A stretch of DNA of 64,000 bases from assembly GCF_900113115.1 (NCBI RefSeq), contig NZ_FOOF01000003.1, positions 124,001-188,000 of the forward strand, written 5' to 3'. The stretch is from Duganella sp. CF458 (lineage in GTDB: Bacteria; Pseudomonadota; Gammaproteobacteria; Burkholderiales; Burkholderiaceae_D). This document shows positions 34,143-42,199 of this stretch, in pieces. The notes under the pieces were generated by a model. That model saw only the letters and a program-made list of their open reading frames with translations. It had not been told where the DNA came from and ran no database searches. The position numbers and the translations under genes were made by a program. Every line of letters starts with the position of its first letter. Position 1 is the stretch's first letter.

Positions 34143-36466
34143 TGCTGGTAACCTGTCTGGCTATATGGACGGGCGCTGCGCTCGCGGCCCCAGTCTTTGT
34201 TCGGCGTGGCCTGCATACGGAATACCAGCTCGCCGCCAGCAGTGATGTCTTCATGGCGCAGGAAGGTGCGGGACAGCGGCTTTCCGTTCAAGCTCACGCT
34301 GCCGACGTAGGCGTTGGCGGCGCTCAGGTCCTCGGCACGGATGGTAAAGCGCTTCCCGTGCGGCAGGTTCAGGACTGCCTTGTCCACGAAGGGACGGCCG
34401 ATCACGTATTCATTGCTGCCCGGCGCCGCCGGGTAGAAGCCCAGCGCAGTGAAGGTCAGCCAGGCGGACATCTGCCCCAGGTCGTCATTGCCCGCCAGGC
34501 CGTCCGGCTTGTTGTGGTACTGGCTGGCGACGATCTGCGTCAGCCGCGCCTGGGTCTTCCACGGCGCGCCTGCGTAGTTGTACAGGTAGGCCACGTGGTG
34601 CGAAGGCTCGTTGCCGTGCGCGTAGTGCCCGATCAGGCCGGAGATGTCTTCCATGTGGGCGTAGACGTTTTCATCGACCTTGGCGTCGAACACCTGGTCG
34701 ATCTTCGACTGCAGCCCGGCATCGCCGCCCAGCATGCCGACCAGGCCTGCATTATCGTGCGGCATATACCAGGAATACTGCCAGGCACTGCCCTCGGTGT
34801 AATCGCTGCCGAAGTTGGACTGCACCGGATTGAATGGTTCGCGGAACTCGCCGGTCGACTTGCGGGCACGGACGAAGCCCGTCCTGGTATCGAACACGTT
34901 GCGGTAATTCTGCGCGCGCTGGTAGAAGCGCGCGGCCACGTCCCGCTTGCCCATCTTCTCGGCCATGCGCGCGATGGTCCAGTCGTCGAAGGCATATTCC
35001 ACGGTCTTGGAGGCAGCTTCCGGCTCCAGGTCGATCGGCACGTAGCCCAGCTTCTTGTAGTGTTCAAGGCCGCCGTACGGCCCGTAGTCGGCGCTGGCGA
35101 CCATGGCGGCCAGCGCTGCATCGGCATTGATGCCCTTGATGCCTTTCATGTAGGCGTCCGCGATCACCGGCACCGCGTGGTAGCCGATCATGCACCAGGT
35201 TTCCAGGCCATGGAAGGCCCACACCGGCAGGATGCCGTGCGGACTGTGCTGGCGCGAAGCGACCAGCGAGTTCACGAAGTCGGCATTGCGCTGCTCCGGC
35301 TGCACCAGCGTGAGCAAGGGATGCAGCGCGCGGTAGGTGTCCCACAGCGAGAACGTCGAATGGTAGCGGAAGCCTTTGGCCTGGTGCACCTGGCTGTCTG
35401 GGCCGCGATACTTGCCGTCACGATCCATGAACAGGCTTGGCGCCAGCATGGCGTGGTACAGGCTCGTATAGACCATGCTGCGCATATCGGCCGGCGCCTC
35501 GATGGAGACAGCGGACAGCGCGTCGTTCCAGGCGCCGCTTGCGCGCTGGCGTTCCGCGTCGAAGTTCCAGCCCGGCATTTCTTCCAGGTTGTCCAGCGCA
35601 CCGTCCTCGCTGACGCCGGACAGCGCGACCTTCACCAGCAGGGTGCTGTCTTCCGGCGTGCCGAAATCGAGGGCGGCCACCAGCGCCTTGCCTTCCGCCT
35701 GGACTTTGCCGGCCGGCGTCTTGCCCGGGCCGGCGAAGCCTTTGTATTCAACGCCCTCTTCGCGGTTAAGCAAGGCGCGGCTGGCCATGGGGCGCGAGAA
35801 TTTCATCGCAAAGTAGACCTGGCGACCCGGCGCCCAGCCGCGCGTAATGCGCATGCCAGTGATGGTGGAGTCGTCCCGTACACGCAGCGAAGACCACAGG
35901 TTCTTGCCGGCGTAATCGTAGATGCTCTGGCGCAGGTCGAGCATGACTTTGGCTGCAGCGCCCTTGGCGTAGCGGTAGCGGTGCAGGCCGACGCGCTCGC
36001 TGGCCGTCAGTTCGACCTCGACCTCATGGTCCTGCAGGCGCACCGCGTAGTAGCCGGGCTCCGCGCGTTCATCCTCGTGGCGGAAGCGGGAGCGGTAGCC
36101 GCTGAACGGACGTTCCGGATAACCCGGCTCCAGCTTGGTCTCGCCGCTGAAAGGCATCAGCAGGATGTCGCCCAGGTCGGAGTGACCGCTGCCGGAAAAA
36201 TGGGTATGGGAGAAGCCGAGGATGGAGTTGTCCTCGTAGCGGTAGCCGGCCGCCCATGGGTAGCTTTGGCGGAAGTGCCGCACCTGGGTATCCGGGCTCA
36301 ATTGCACCATGCCGAAGGGGCGGCTGGCGCCGGGGAAGGTGTGGCCGTCGCCGCCAGTGCCGATAAACACATTGACGGCGGCTGCCGGACTGCCCGCCGG
36401 CGCCGCTTGCGCAGCGGCGGCCAGCAGCGTCGCAGTAAACAGCGCCACGAAAGGTCGGATACCCAT
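34139..36466 (-). CDS. GH92-family alpha-mannosidase-like glycoside hydrolase (copy 1)
   Basis: This 775-residue protein has a signal peptide (IRPFVALFTATLLAAAAQA). The GH92 fold segments are VNVFIGTGGDGHTFPGASRP, GFSHTHFSGSGHSDLGD, the TEGSAWQYSWYMPHD motif with the likely acid Glu, and GNDDLGQMSAWLTFTALGFYP with the likely base Asp. It precedes the second GH92 gene with a four-base overlap. The two proteins are only moderately similar to each other, so this is a pair of diverged enzymes rather than a recent duplication. It is likely periplasmic or secreted, using mannose-containing glycans. Confidence 0.93.
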   Translation of the reverse strand: MGIRPFVALFTATLLAAAAQAAPAGSPAAAVNVFIGTGGDGHTFPGASRPFGMVQLSPDTQVRHFRQSYPWAAGYRYEDNSILGFSHTHFSGSGHSDLGDILLMPFSGETKLEPGYPERPFSGYRSRFRHEDERAEPGYYAVRLQDHEVEVELTASERVGLHRYRYAKGAAAKVMLDLRQSIYDYAGKNLWSSLRVRDDSTITGMRITRGWAPGRQVYFAMKFSRPMASRALLNREEGVEYKGFAGPGKTPAGKVQAEGKALVAALDFGTPEDSTLLVKVALSGVSEDGALDNLEEMPGWNFDAERQRASGAWNDALSAVSIEAPADMRSMVYTSLYHAMLAPSLFMDRDGKYRGPDSQVHQAKGFRYHSTFSLWDTYRALHPLLTLVQPEQRNADFVNSLVASRQHSPHGILPVWAFHGLETWCMIGYHAVPVIADAYMKGIKGINADAALAAMVASADYGPYGGLEHYKKLGYVPIDLEPEAASKTVEYAFDDWTIARMAEKMGKRDVAARFYQRAQNYRNVFDTRTGFVRARKSTGEFREPFNPVQSNFGSDYTEGSAWQYSWYMPHDNAGLVGMLGGDAGLQSKIDQVFDAKVDENVYAHMEDISGLIGHYAHGNEPSHHVAYLYNYAGAPWKTQARLTQIVASQYHNKPDGLAGNDDLGQMSAWLTFTALGFYPAAPGSNEYVIGRPFVDKAVLNLPHGKRFTIRAEDLSAANAYVGSVSLNGKPLSRTFLRHEDITAGGELVFRMQATPNKDWGRERSARPYSQTGYQQ

Positions 36467-36555
36467 GGTGTCTCCTTTTATGATGCTGCTTTTATACCTT
36501 TACCCGATATTTCCTCGCAATCGAAAGTGACGGAAACGGCGATGTTTCAGAAAGT

Positions 36556-38310
36556 TTAGTAAACAAGGGCGGTGCGGTACACCGGATACAGGTTGTGGCG
36601 TTCGTCCCAGGTGGCGTGGCGGCGGGCGAAGAAGTCCAGGCGGGCGCGCGAATTGCTGGCAAAGGCCGGGTCGCTTTCCAGCCTGGCCTTGAAGGCGGCT
36701 GCCAGCGCCGGGTCGGCCGCCAGCATGTCGCGCGCAGCCTCCTCGGCCACGTATTCTTCCATGTACTCCTTGCGTTCCAGGTGATTGTTGAAGAAACCCC
36801 AGGCCGCCAGGGAATCGGCGCCGGCCGGTTCCAGCATGGTCATCACCAGGCGCGATTTCGGCTGGGCGATCGGCACGAACAGGGCACCTTTGCCAACTTC
36901 ACGCTGGTCGGCCTTCCAGGCGCCCTTCCAGCTCGCCAGCTGGTGCCCTTCGAATGACGTTGCGGTCAGCTTGGCTTCGTCGGCACGGAAGGCCTCCAGC
37001 GCCACCTTGCCCGGCGCCCGCTCCAGGCGCTTGTACGCGATGCCGTGCGCCTTCAGCTTCGGCTCGACCAGCGCAGCCTGCGCTGCCGGCACCAGGTAGC
37101 CGCCGGCGGGTGCTTTCGCCACCACGTCCGGCACCACTTCGTCGCGCAGCGGTACGGTCCATTTCTGCGGCTTGGACTCGTCATACCGGGTCCATACGCC
37201 ACCCGAGACGTCGGACGGGGTGCGCGTGTATTCGTAGCCCGGGAAGTCGATCATCTCGGTACGTTCGGTGGTCTTGTAGCTAAGGGGCATGTCGGCCAGC
37301 TTGGCGGCGCGCACATCGGCTTCCGCCGCGGCCTTGGCCCATGCCGCGCCGTGCTGCGCGAACTGCTCCATCATCGACACGATGGTATTGCGGGTGACCT
37401 TCACGCGGTGCGGGTAGTCGCGCCACGCGTGGGTTTCCACCAGCATGGCGAAGCGGTTGCGCAGCGGGAAATAGCCGGTCGAGAAACGCGGCGTGGACAT
37501 GCTGTCGACGAAGCCCGAATCCGGCTGGTCGGTCTTGTCGAAAGAGATGTAGAAGTGGCGCGGGTCGGAACCCTGCTTGCGCAGGTCGGCCATGACGTTC
37601 TCGCGCATCTCCTTGCCAAGCGGGAGCAATGCGGCATCGCCGCCATGCACCGGTTCGACCTGGATCGATACGTCAGGCTGGAACTTGGCGCCGTCGGTCA
37701 CGTGCAGGTCGACGTAGGCCAGCGGGTCCCATTCGTTGACCAGCTTGAGCATGGCCTGCATTTCAGGCGCGTCGGCCTTCACGTAGTCGCGATTGAGGTT
37801 GTAGTTCTGGGCCGTGACGCGCCAGCCCATTTCCGCAGGGCCGCGCTGGTTCGGGCGGTTGTTCTTGCCGAAACGCTCATGGCCGTCGACGTTGAAGACA
37901 GGGACAAACAAGACCACTTGCTTGTCCAGCGCACCGGCGGCAGCCTTGCCGTCCAGCGCCTCGCGCAAGGCCCATAAGCCGGCATCCTTGCCGTCGATCT
38001 CACCGGCATGGATGCCGCCCTGCACCAGCAGCACCGGCAACTTGCGCTGCCTGGCCGCGGCGGCAGTCAGCGCGCCGGTGCGGGAGATCGCCAGTGCCAG
38101 CATCGGCCGCCCTTCCGGCGTTTCGCCGAACGAGAAGCAGCGCACCGCTTTCGGGTAAGACGCCTGGTAGGCGGCACACAGGCGTTGCACTTCATCATAG
38201 CGGCCCGTGGCGTGGTAGCCGGAGCGTTCCGCGACGGTGCTGAGGTCGGGCGCGGCATGCGCTGATGGAAAAGCGGCAAACAGGGAAAGCAGTACGGCAG
38301 AACGAATCAT
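36556..38310 (-). CDS. M14 family zinc carboxypeptidase, exported
   Basis: This 584-residue protein begins at the ATG at 38310 with a signal peptide (MIRSAVLLSLFAAFPSAHA); the frame stays open for 103 codons upstream, but into an unlikely Arg-rich sequence. M14 zinc ligands appear as HAGEIDG (His, Glu) near residues 105-111 and a later His in AYVDLHVTDG. Other family features are NLNRDYVKAD and a probable catalytic Glu in MLVETHAWRDYPHRV. It should remove C-terminal residues from peptides in the periplasm. It sits just downstream of the M48 protease gene and upstream of the GH92 pair, all on one strand. Confidence 0.92.
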   Translation of the reverse strand: MIRSAVLLSLFAAFPSAHAAPDLSTVAERSGYHATGRYDEVQRLCAAYQASYPKAVRCFSFGETPEGRPMLALAISRTGALTAAAARQRKLPVLLVQGGIHAGEIDGKDAGLWALREALDGKAAAGALDKQVVLFVPVFNVDGHERFGKNNRPNQRGPAEMGWRVTAQNYNLNRDYVKADAPEMQAMLKLVNEWDPLAYVDLHVTDGAKFQPDVSIQVEPVHGGDAALLPLGKEMRENVMADLRKQGSDPRHFYISFDKTDQPDSGFVDSMSTPRFSTGYFPLRNRFAMLVETHAWRDYPHRVKVTRNTIVSMMEQFAQHGAAWAKAAAEADVRAAKLADMPLSYKTTERTEMIDFPGYEYTRTPSDVSGGVWTRYDESKPQKWTVPLRDEVVPDVVAKAPAGGYLVPAAQAALVEPKLKAHGIAYKRLERAPGKVALEAFRADEAKLTATSFEGHQLASWKGAWKADQREVGKGALFVPIAQPKSRLVMTMLEPAGADSLAAWGFFNNHLERKEYMEEYVAEEAARDMLAADPALAAAFKARLESDPAFASNSRARLDFFARRHATWDERHNLYPVYRTALVY

Positions 38311-38359
38311 CTCAATGCTCCGGCGGTTGTTGGAAAACGCCGGAGCATTATAGTGCGCT

Positions 38360-41300
38360 TCAGCTTCGCAGATATGGCCGCTCAGGCGCGAACAGCACCA
38401 GGCGCGCGGTCTTGCGCCAACGGGCCGGCGCAGCATCACCTGCCGCCACCGCGCCCGCGGCATAGGCCAGCGCGCGCGCTTCCATCGGCATTGGGCCCAG
38501 CTCCATTTCCGCCTCCTGGTATCTGCCGGCCCTGGCTGCCTCGATGAAACGCCGCAGGCGCGGCGCATATTCGCGCATCGAACTCGCCTGGGCCCAGTAG
38601 GGCTCGGCGTCGCGGCCATGGCGCAACGCCAGTGCGGCGCCGACCACCAACGTCACCTGGTCGATACCATTCGTCATCGGTTCCTCCAGCGCAGCCTGCA
38701 CCTGGGCGGCACTGGCGCCATCCGACGCGCCAGCCAGCCGGCGCATGCGTGCCGCCTGGCGCGGGTCGTCCTTGCTCGCTTCCAGGGCCTTGCCAATCTC
38801 GCCACGCGACAGGACACTATAGGGATCGCTCGCATCACGTTCCGCCTGCGCCATGGCGGCGACGCGCGAGCCCTCGGTCAACAGGCGGTTCTTGACCTGG
38901 CCGTCCAGCAGGCGCCGCAAACGCTCCAACTGCATTTCCAAATCGGCGTTCTCATACGGCAGCTTGCCCTGCACCTTGCGCAGCGGTTCCAGGGCTTCGT
39001 TCCATGCGCCATGGTCCAGCAAGTTGCGCGCATACAGGTAGGTCAGCCAGGCATTGTCGGGGAAGCGCACCCGCGCGGCTGCGACCTCCTCGCTGCTGGC
39101 GGCCTGGCCACAACGCAATGCCAGATAGAGCCGGTCGCCGTCGTCCGGGCGCGCCTTGGCCCGCTCACGCGCGGCAACACAAATCTCCGGCGATTCCTTG
39201 GCCACGTCCTGTTCGGCGCGGCGCAGCTGGACGTTTTCCGGACTTTCCTTCAGGCGCTCTACCAGCACGTCGCCTGCGCCCTCTTCGTGCGCCATCGTCA
39301 GCCATGTGTAGGTCGATGGAATCTTGATATTGTCCCAGCGCGCATGGGCCAGCACCATGGCCTTGCGCTGCGCATCGTCCTTGACAAGCCTGGACAGCGG
39401 CTCCGGCTCCATGCCGGATGCGGCGACAAGAACCTTGCGCCACTTCTTGCTCTTGCTGCTGACCGATTTTGGCGGTTCTTCGAACAGCACGTCGGCGTCG
39501 GTGTCGAACCAGCGCGGTGCACCGAGTACGGTGTTCTGCTCATCGCCAGGACCGCCGTAGTGCACCACGCCAGTCGCCATCACGGTGCCGCCGGCGATGT
39601 TGTACACCGACTGGTTCGAACCATCGCTGGGGCGGAAGCTCTCAAGCAGCCGGCCGTCCAGCAGCCGGGCTTCAACCGTGTGCTGCTGGTCCGGGCTGGC
39701 ATCGAGCGTGACGTGCTGCCCCGGATCGACCAGCCTCGCATTGCCGTCGATCGTCACCCGTACCGGCGTGCCCAGGCCGTTGTAGACCATCACCGTCGAA
39801 GTGCCCAGCGCCAGCCCCATGCCCAGCACGCTGACCACCACGCCGCCCGCAACGGCCAGGCGCGCACCGCCGGCAAACCAGCCGTCCGCACGCTGGAAGC
39901 GCGACCACCAGTCCAGCGACATTTGCAGTTTGCGCTCGCTACCGGCCAGCAGGACGCTGTACGTTGTGGGAACCTGGCACGGTTGCGGCGCCGCGGCAAT
40001 CGGCGTACCGCCGCGTGCGTGGCTGGCGAGCAGCGTTTCACTGACCAGCATTTGTTCCAGCACCGCCGAGCGCAGGGCGCCCATCCAGTTGCTGGTGTGG
40101 GAGGTCCAGTTGGCGGCTGCTTGCAGCCAGTCGTTGATGTTGTCGCGGGAAACCGGCGGCAACGTGAATTTCTGCAGCGTGGCTTGCCAGCTCTCCTTCA
40201 TTTCCAGGCGTTCCATGAGCCGCGGGTCGAACTGCACCGCCCCGTTGCCGCGATAGATTTCGTCCAGCACCACGTACAAGCTGCTGCAATCTGCGATCAG
40301 GCGACGGATATTGTTCTCGCTCTGGCGCGCCACGGCAGTCACCACCGCGCGGGTATTCAACACCAGGCCCCAGGCATCGCGCAGGTTGGCGGCGCCGTGT
40401 TCGGCGTAATGCAGCGCGTCCAGCAGGCTATCCAGGTAGGCAGGCCAGCCTTCGCCCAGTTTGACCGCAGCCGCATGGTGCCAGGCGCGCACCGTCGCAT
40501 CGTGGCGGCGCAGCTTTACTTCCAGTTCGGCGATGCGTTCATCGGTGCGCTGCAGTGCCGCCGGCAATTGGTTCACGCGGTATTCTTCGCCGCCCAACTG
40601 CACGCGATTTCCCTGTACCTTGGCGTGGCCGTTGATCACAGCCGACAATTGCGCGCGCTCTTCCTGCAGCTGGCGCAACTGGCGCACGTCGTCCTTGAGC
40701 GAAACCGGATACAGCGCGCTGGCCTCGGCAGCGGGTTGCGCATGGCGGGCGGCGCGCAGCTCCGCGGCTTGCGCCGCATGGCGCGTCAGCGAGCGGCCGA
40801 AATAAACGCCGCAGTAGCGGCTCTGGAAATGCTCGCGCCGATACTCCTTCGCCAGGCGTTTCAGGCTTTCTTCCAGCTCGACCGGTTCGGCCTTGCCCTC
40901 CTGCCCTTCCAGCAAGTGGGTGGTCATGCGCTGGCGCAGGCCGGCGGGATCGTCGAACAGCGACCATGCGCTGGACTGGTCGATCGCAGCGGGCAGGTAG
41001 CGCCGCTTGGCATTCTCTTCGCGCTCGTGGTTTTGCGGGTGGGTCTGCCACATGCGCGGCGGCTGGCCCAGTTCCGCCTTGAAAACGCGGTGCTGTTCGG
41101 GCTCAAGCGCCGGCAGCGGCGGCACCTTGCCGTAATAGGGATCATCCAGGATTCCGGCCATGCGCGCCGTGACATGGTTTTGTATGGCATAGGCATCGAC
41201 GGTGGCGCGGCCGGCGCCGAATTCACCGAACACGAAGCCGACAGTGCGCTCCCAGGCGTCGTCGGCAGCACCCAGCCGATGCAAGGCGTGGATCAAGGCA

Positions 41301-42127
41301 TCGCTGCCGGTCAGCGACACCGCCACCAGGTCTGCCTGCATTTCCATCTCGCGCGACAGTGCCCTTTGCATCAACACCACCAGACGGAAGGCTTGTTCCA
41401 CCAGCGAGCGAAGGGACCAGACGATGATCTGCAAGACCCAGGCCACCAGGCGCAGGCGGATATCGAGACGGCCAATGCCTTCGATCAGGTCGTCCAGCTT
41501 ATCGCGGCGCGCCACCATCTCCTGCACCACTTGCTGGGCCACGTAAGCCCAGCGCCCCACAGCCATCGAGCGTTGCGCGAAGTGGCCGAATTCGTGCGCC
41601 AGCACGGCGCGCAGTTCGCCCAGCGGCATGGCGTTCACCAGCGGCAGGCCGATTTCCAGGTTTTTCTTCGAAGGGAAGATCAGGTTAAGCAGCGACAGGT
41701 CATAGAACACCGCGGCGTTCACGCGATTGGAGAGGAAGACACGGTGCGGACGGGGTGCTCCGGCCGCATCCGCCAGCTCCATCAGGTAATTGAACAGGCG
41801 CGGTTGCTCTTCGCGCTTCACTTCCACCACGCCGGGCGACATTGCGTGGCGCACGGCGAAGATCGCCTTCAACATGACAATCGCGAGCAGCACCGCCACG
41901 ATGGCGGCGCACCAGTTGGCGAAACCGTTGCCGCCGTGCTGGCTGGCATGCACCAGGCGCCAGGCACTGAAGAGGAACCAGCCTGCCAGGCCGAAATACA
42001 GCAGCACAAAGGCCAGCAAACCTGCCACGGCCAGGCGCGCGCTGCGCTGGTATGCGGCGGTGGGACGAGTCAGTTCGGCCAGCACGGCCGACTGGGAGGG
42101 GATAGCGGTTTCGATGATGCACTCCAT
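38360..42127 (-). CDS. Very large M48-family membrane metalloprotease with long C-terminal extension
   Basis: This is a 1255-residue protein, far longer than HtpX-type M48 proteases (about 300). Two N-terminal membrane helices near 30-55 and 72-93 are followed by an M48 core. Its zinc site HEFGH at 178-182 lies in LGELRAVLAHEFGHFAQRS, and a third ligand Glu is plausible in REMEMQADLVAV. After about residue 400 a long helical region is followed by another hydrophobic helix near 740-765 (AGGVVVSVLGMGLALGTS). The C-terminal 400 residues are helical-repeat-like and resemble TPR or Sel1-type stacks. The start ATG sits within one arm of a perfect 12-base inverted repeat. Confidence 0.88.
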   Translation of the reverse strand: MECIIETAIPSQSAVLAELTRPTAAYQRSARLAVAGLLAFVLLYFGLAGWFLFSAWRLVHASQHGGNGFANWCAAIVAVLLAIVMLKAIFAVRHAMSPGVVEVKREEQPRLFNYLMELADAAGAPRPHRVFLSNRVNAAVFYDLSLLNLIFPSKKNLEIGLPLVNAMPLGELRAVLAHEFGHFAQRSMAVGRWAYVAQQVVQEMVARRDKLDDLIEGIGRLDIRLRLVAWVLQIIVWSLRSLVEQAFRLVVLMQRALSREMEMQADLVAVSLTGSDALIHALHRLGAADDAWERTVGFVFGEFGAGRATVDAYAIQNHVTARMAGILDDPYYGKVPPLPALEPEQHRVFKAELGQPPRMWQTHPQNHEREENAKRRYLPAAIDQSSAWSLFDDPAGLRQRMTTHLLEGQEGKAEPVELEESLKRLAKEYRREHFQSRYCGVYFGRSLTRHAAQAAELRAARHAQPAAEASALYPVSLKDDVRQLRQLQEERAQLSAVINGHAKVQGNRVQLGGEEYRVNQLPAALQRTDERIAELEVKLRRHDATVRAWHHAAAVKLGEGWPAYLDSLLDALHYAEHGAANLRDAWGLVLNTRAVVTAVARQSENNIRRLIADCSSLYVVLDEIYRGNGAVQFDPRLMERLEMKESWQATLQKFTLPPVSRDNINDWLQAAANWTSHTSNWMGALRSAVLEQMLVSETLLASHARGGTPIAAAPQPCQVPTTYSVLLAGSERKLQMSLDWWSRFQRADGWFAGGARLAVAGGVVVSVLGMGLALGTSTVMVYNGLGTPVRVTIDGNARLVDPGQHVTLDASPDQQHTVEARLLDGRLLESFRPSDGSNQSVYNIAGGTVMATGVVHYGGPGDEQNTVLGAPRWFDTDADVLFEEPPKSVSSKSKKWRKVLVAASGMEPEPLSRLVKDDAQRKAMVLAHARWDNIKIPSTYTWLTMAHEEGAGDVLVERLKESPENVQLRRAEQDVAKESPEICVAARERAKARPDDGDRLYLALRCGQAASSEEVAAARVRFPDNAWLTYLYARNLLDHGAWNEALEPLRKVQGKLPYENADLEMQLERLRRLLDGQVKNRLLTEGSRVAAMAQAERDASDPYSVLSRGEIGKALEASKDDPRQAARMRRLAGASDGASAAQVQAALEEPMTNGIDQVTLVVGAALALRHGRDAEPYWAQASSMREYAPRLRRFIEAARAGRYQEAEMELGPMPMEARALAYAAGAVAAGDAAPARWRKTARLVLFAPERPYLRS

Positions 42128-42158
42128 AGAATTATTGCATCCAATGATTCTATGGAGT
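42121..42158. repeat. Perfect 12-base inverted repeat over the M48 gene start codon
   Basis: ACTCCATAGAAT and ATTCTATGGAGT are separated by 14 bases. The ATG of the M48 gene (42125-42127) lies inside one arm. In RNA the hairpin would hide the start codon; in DNA it could be an operator. There is no recognisable Shine-Dalgarno sequence upstream of this ATG. Confidence 0.8.
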
Positions 42159-42199
42159 AACTAGTTAATTGTAAATAATTCAATCAAATTTACAACAGG

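Noticed and set aside
38311-38619. N-terminal extension of the M14 carboxypeptidase
   Set aside because: The extension is Arg-rich shadow sequence over the M48 gene end; the signal peptide begins at 38310.
38618-42160. A long + strand frame opposite the M48 protease gene
   Set aside because: It has shadow composition and no ribosome site, while the - strand has HEFGH and membrane helices.
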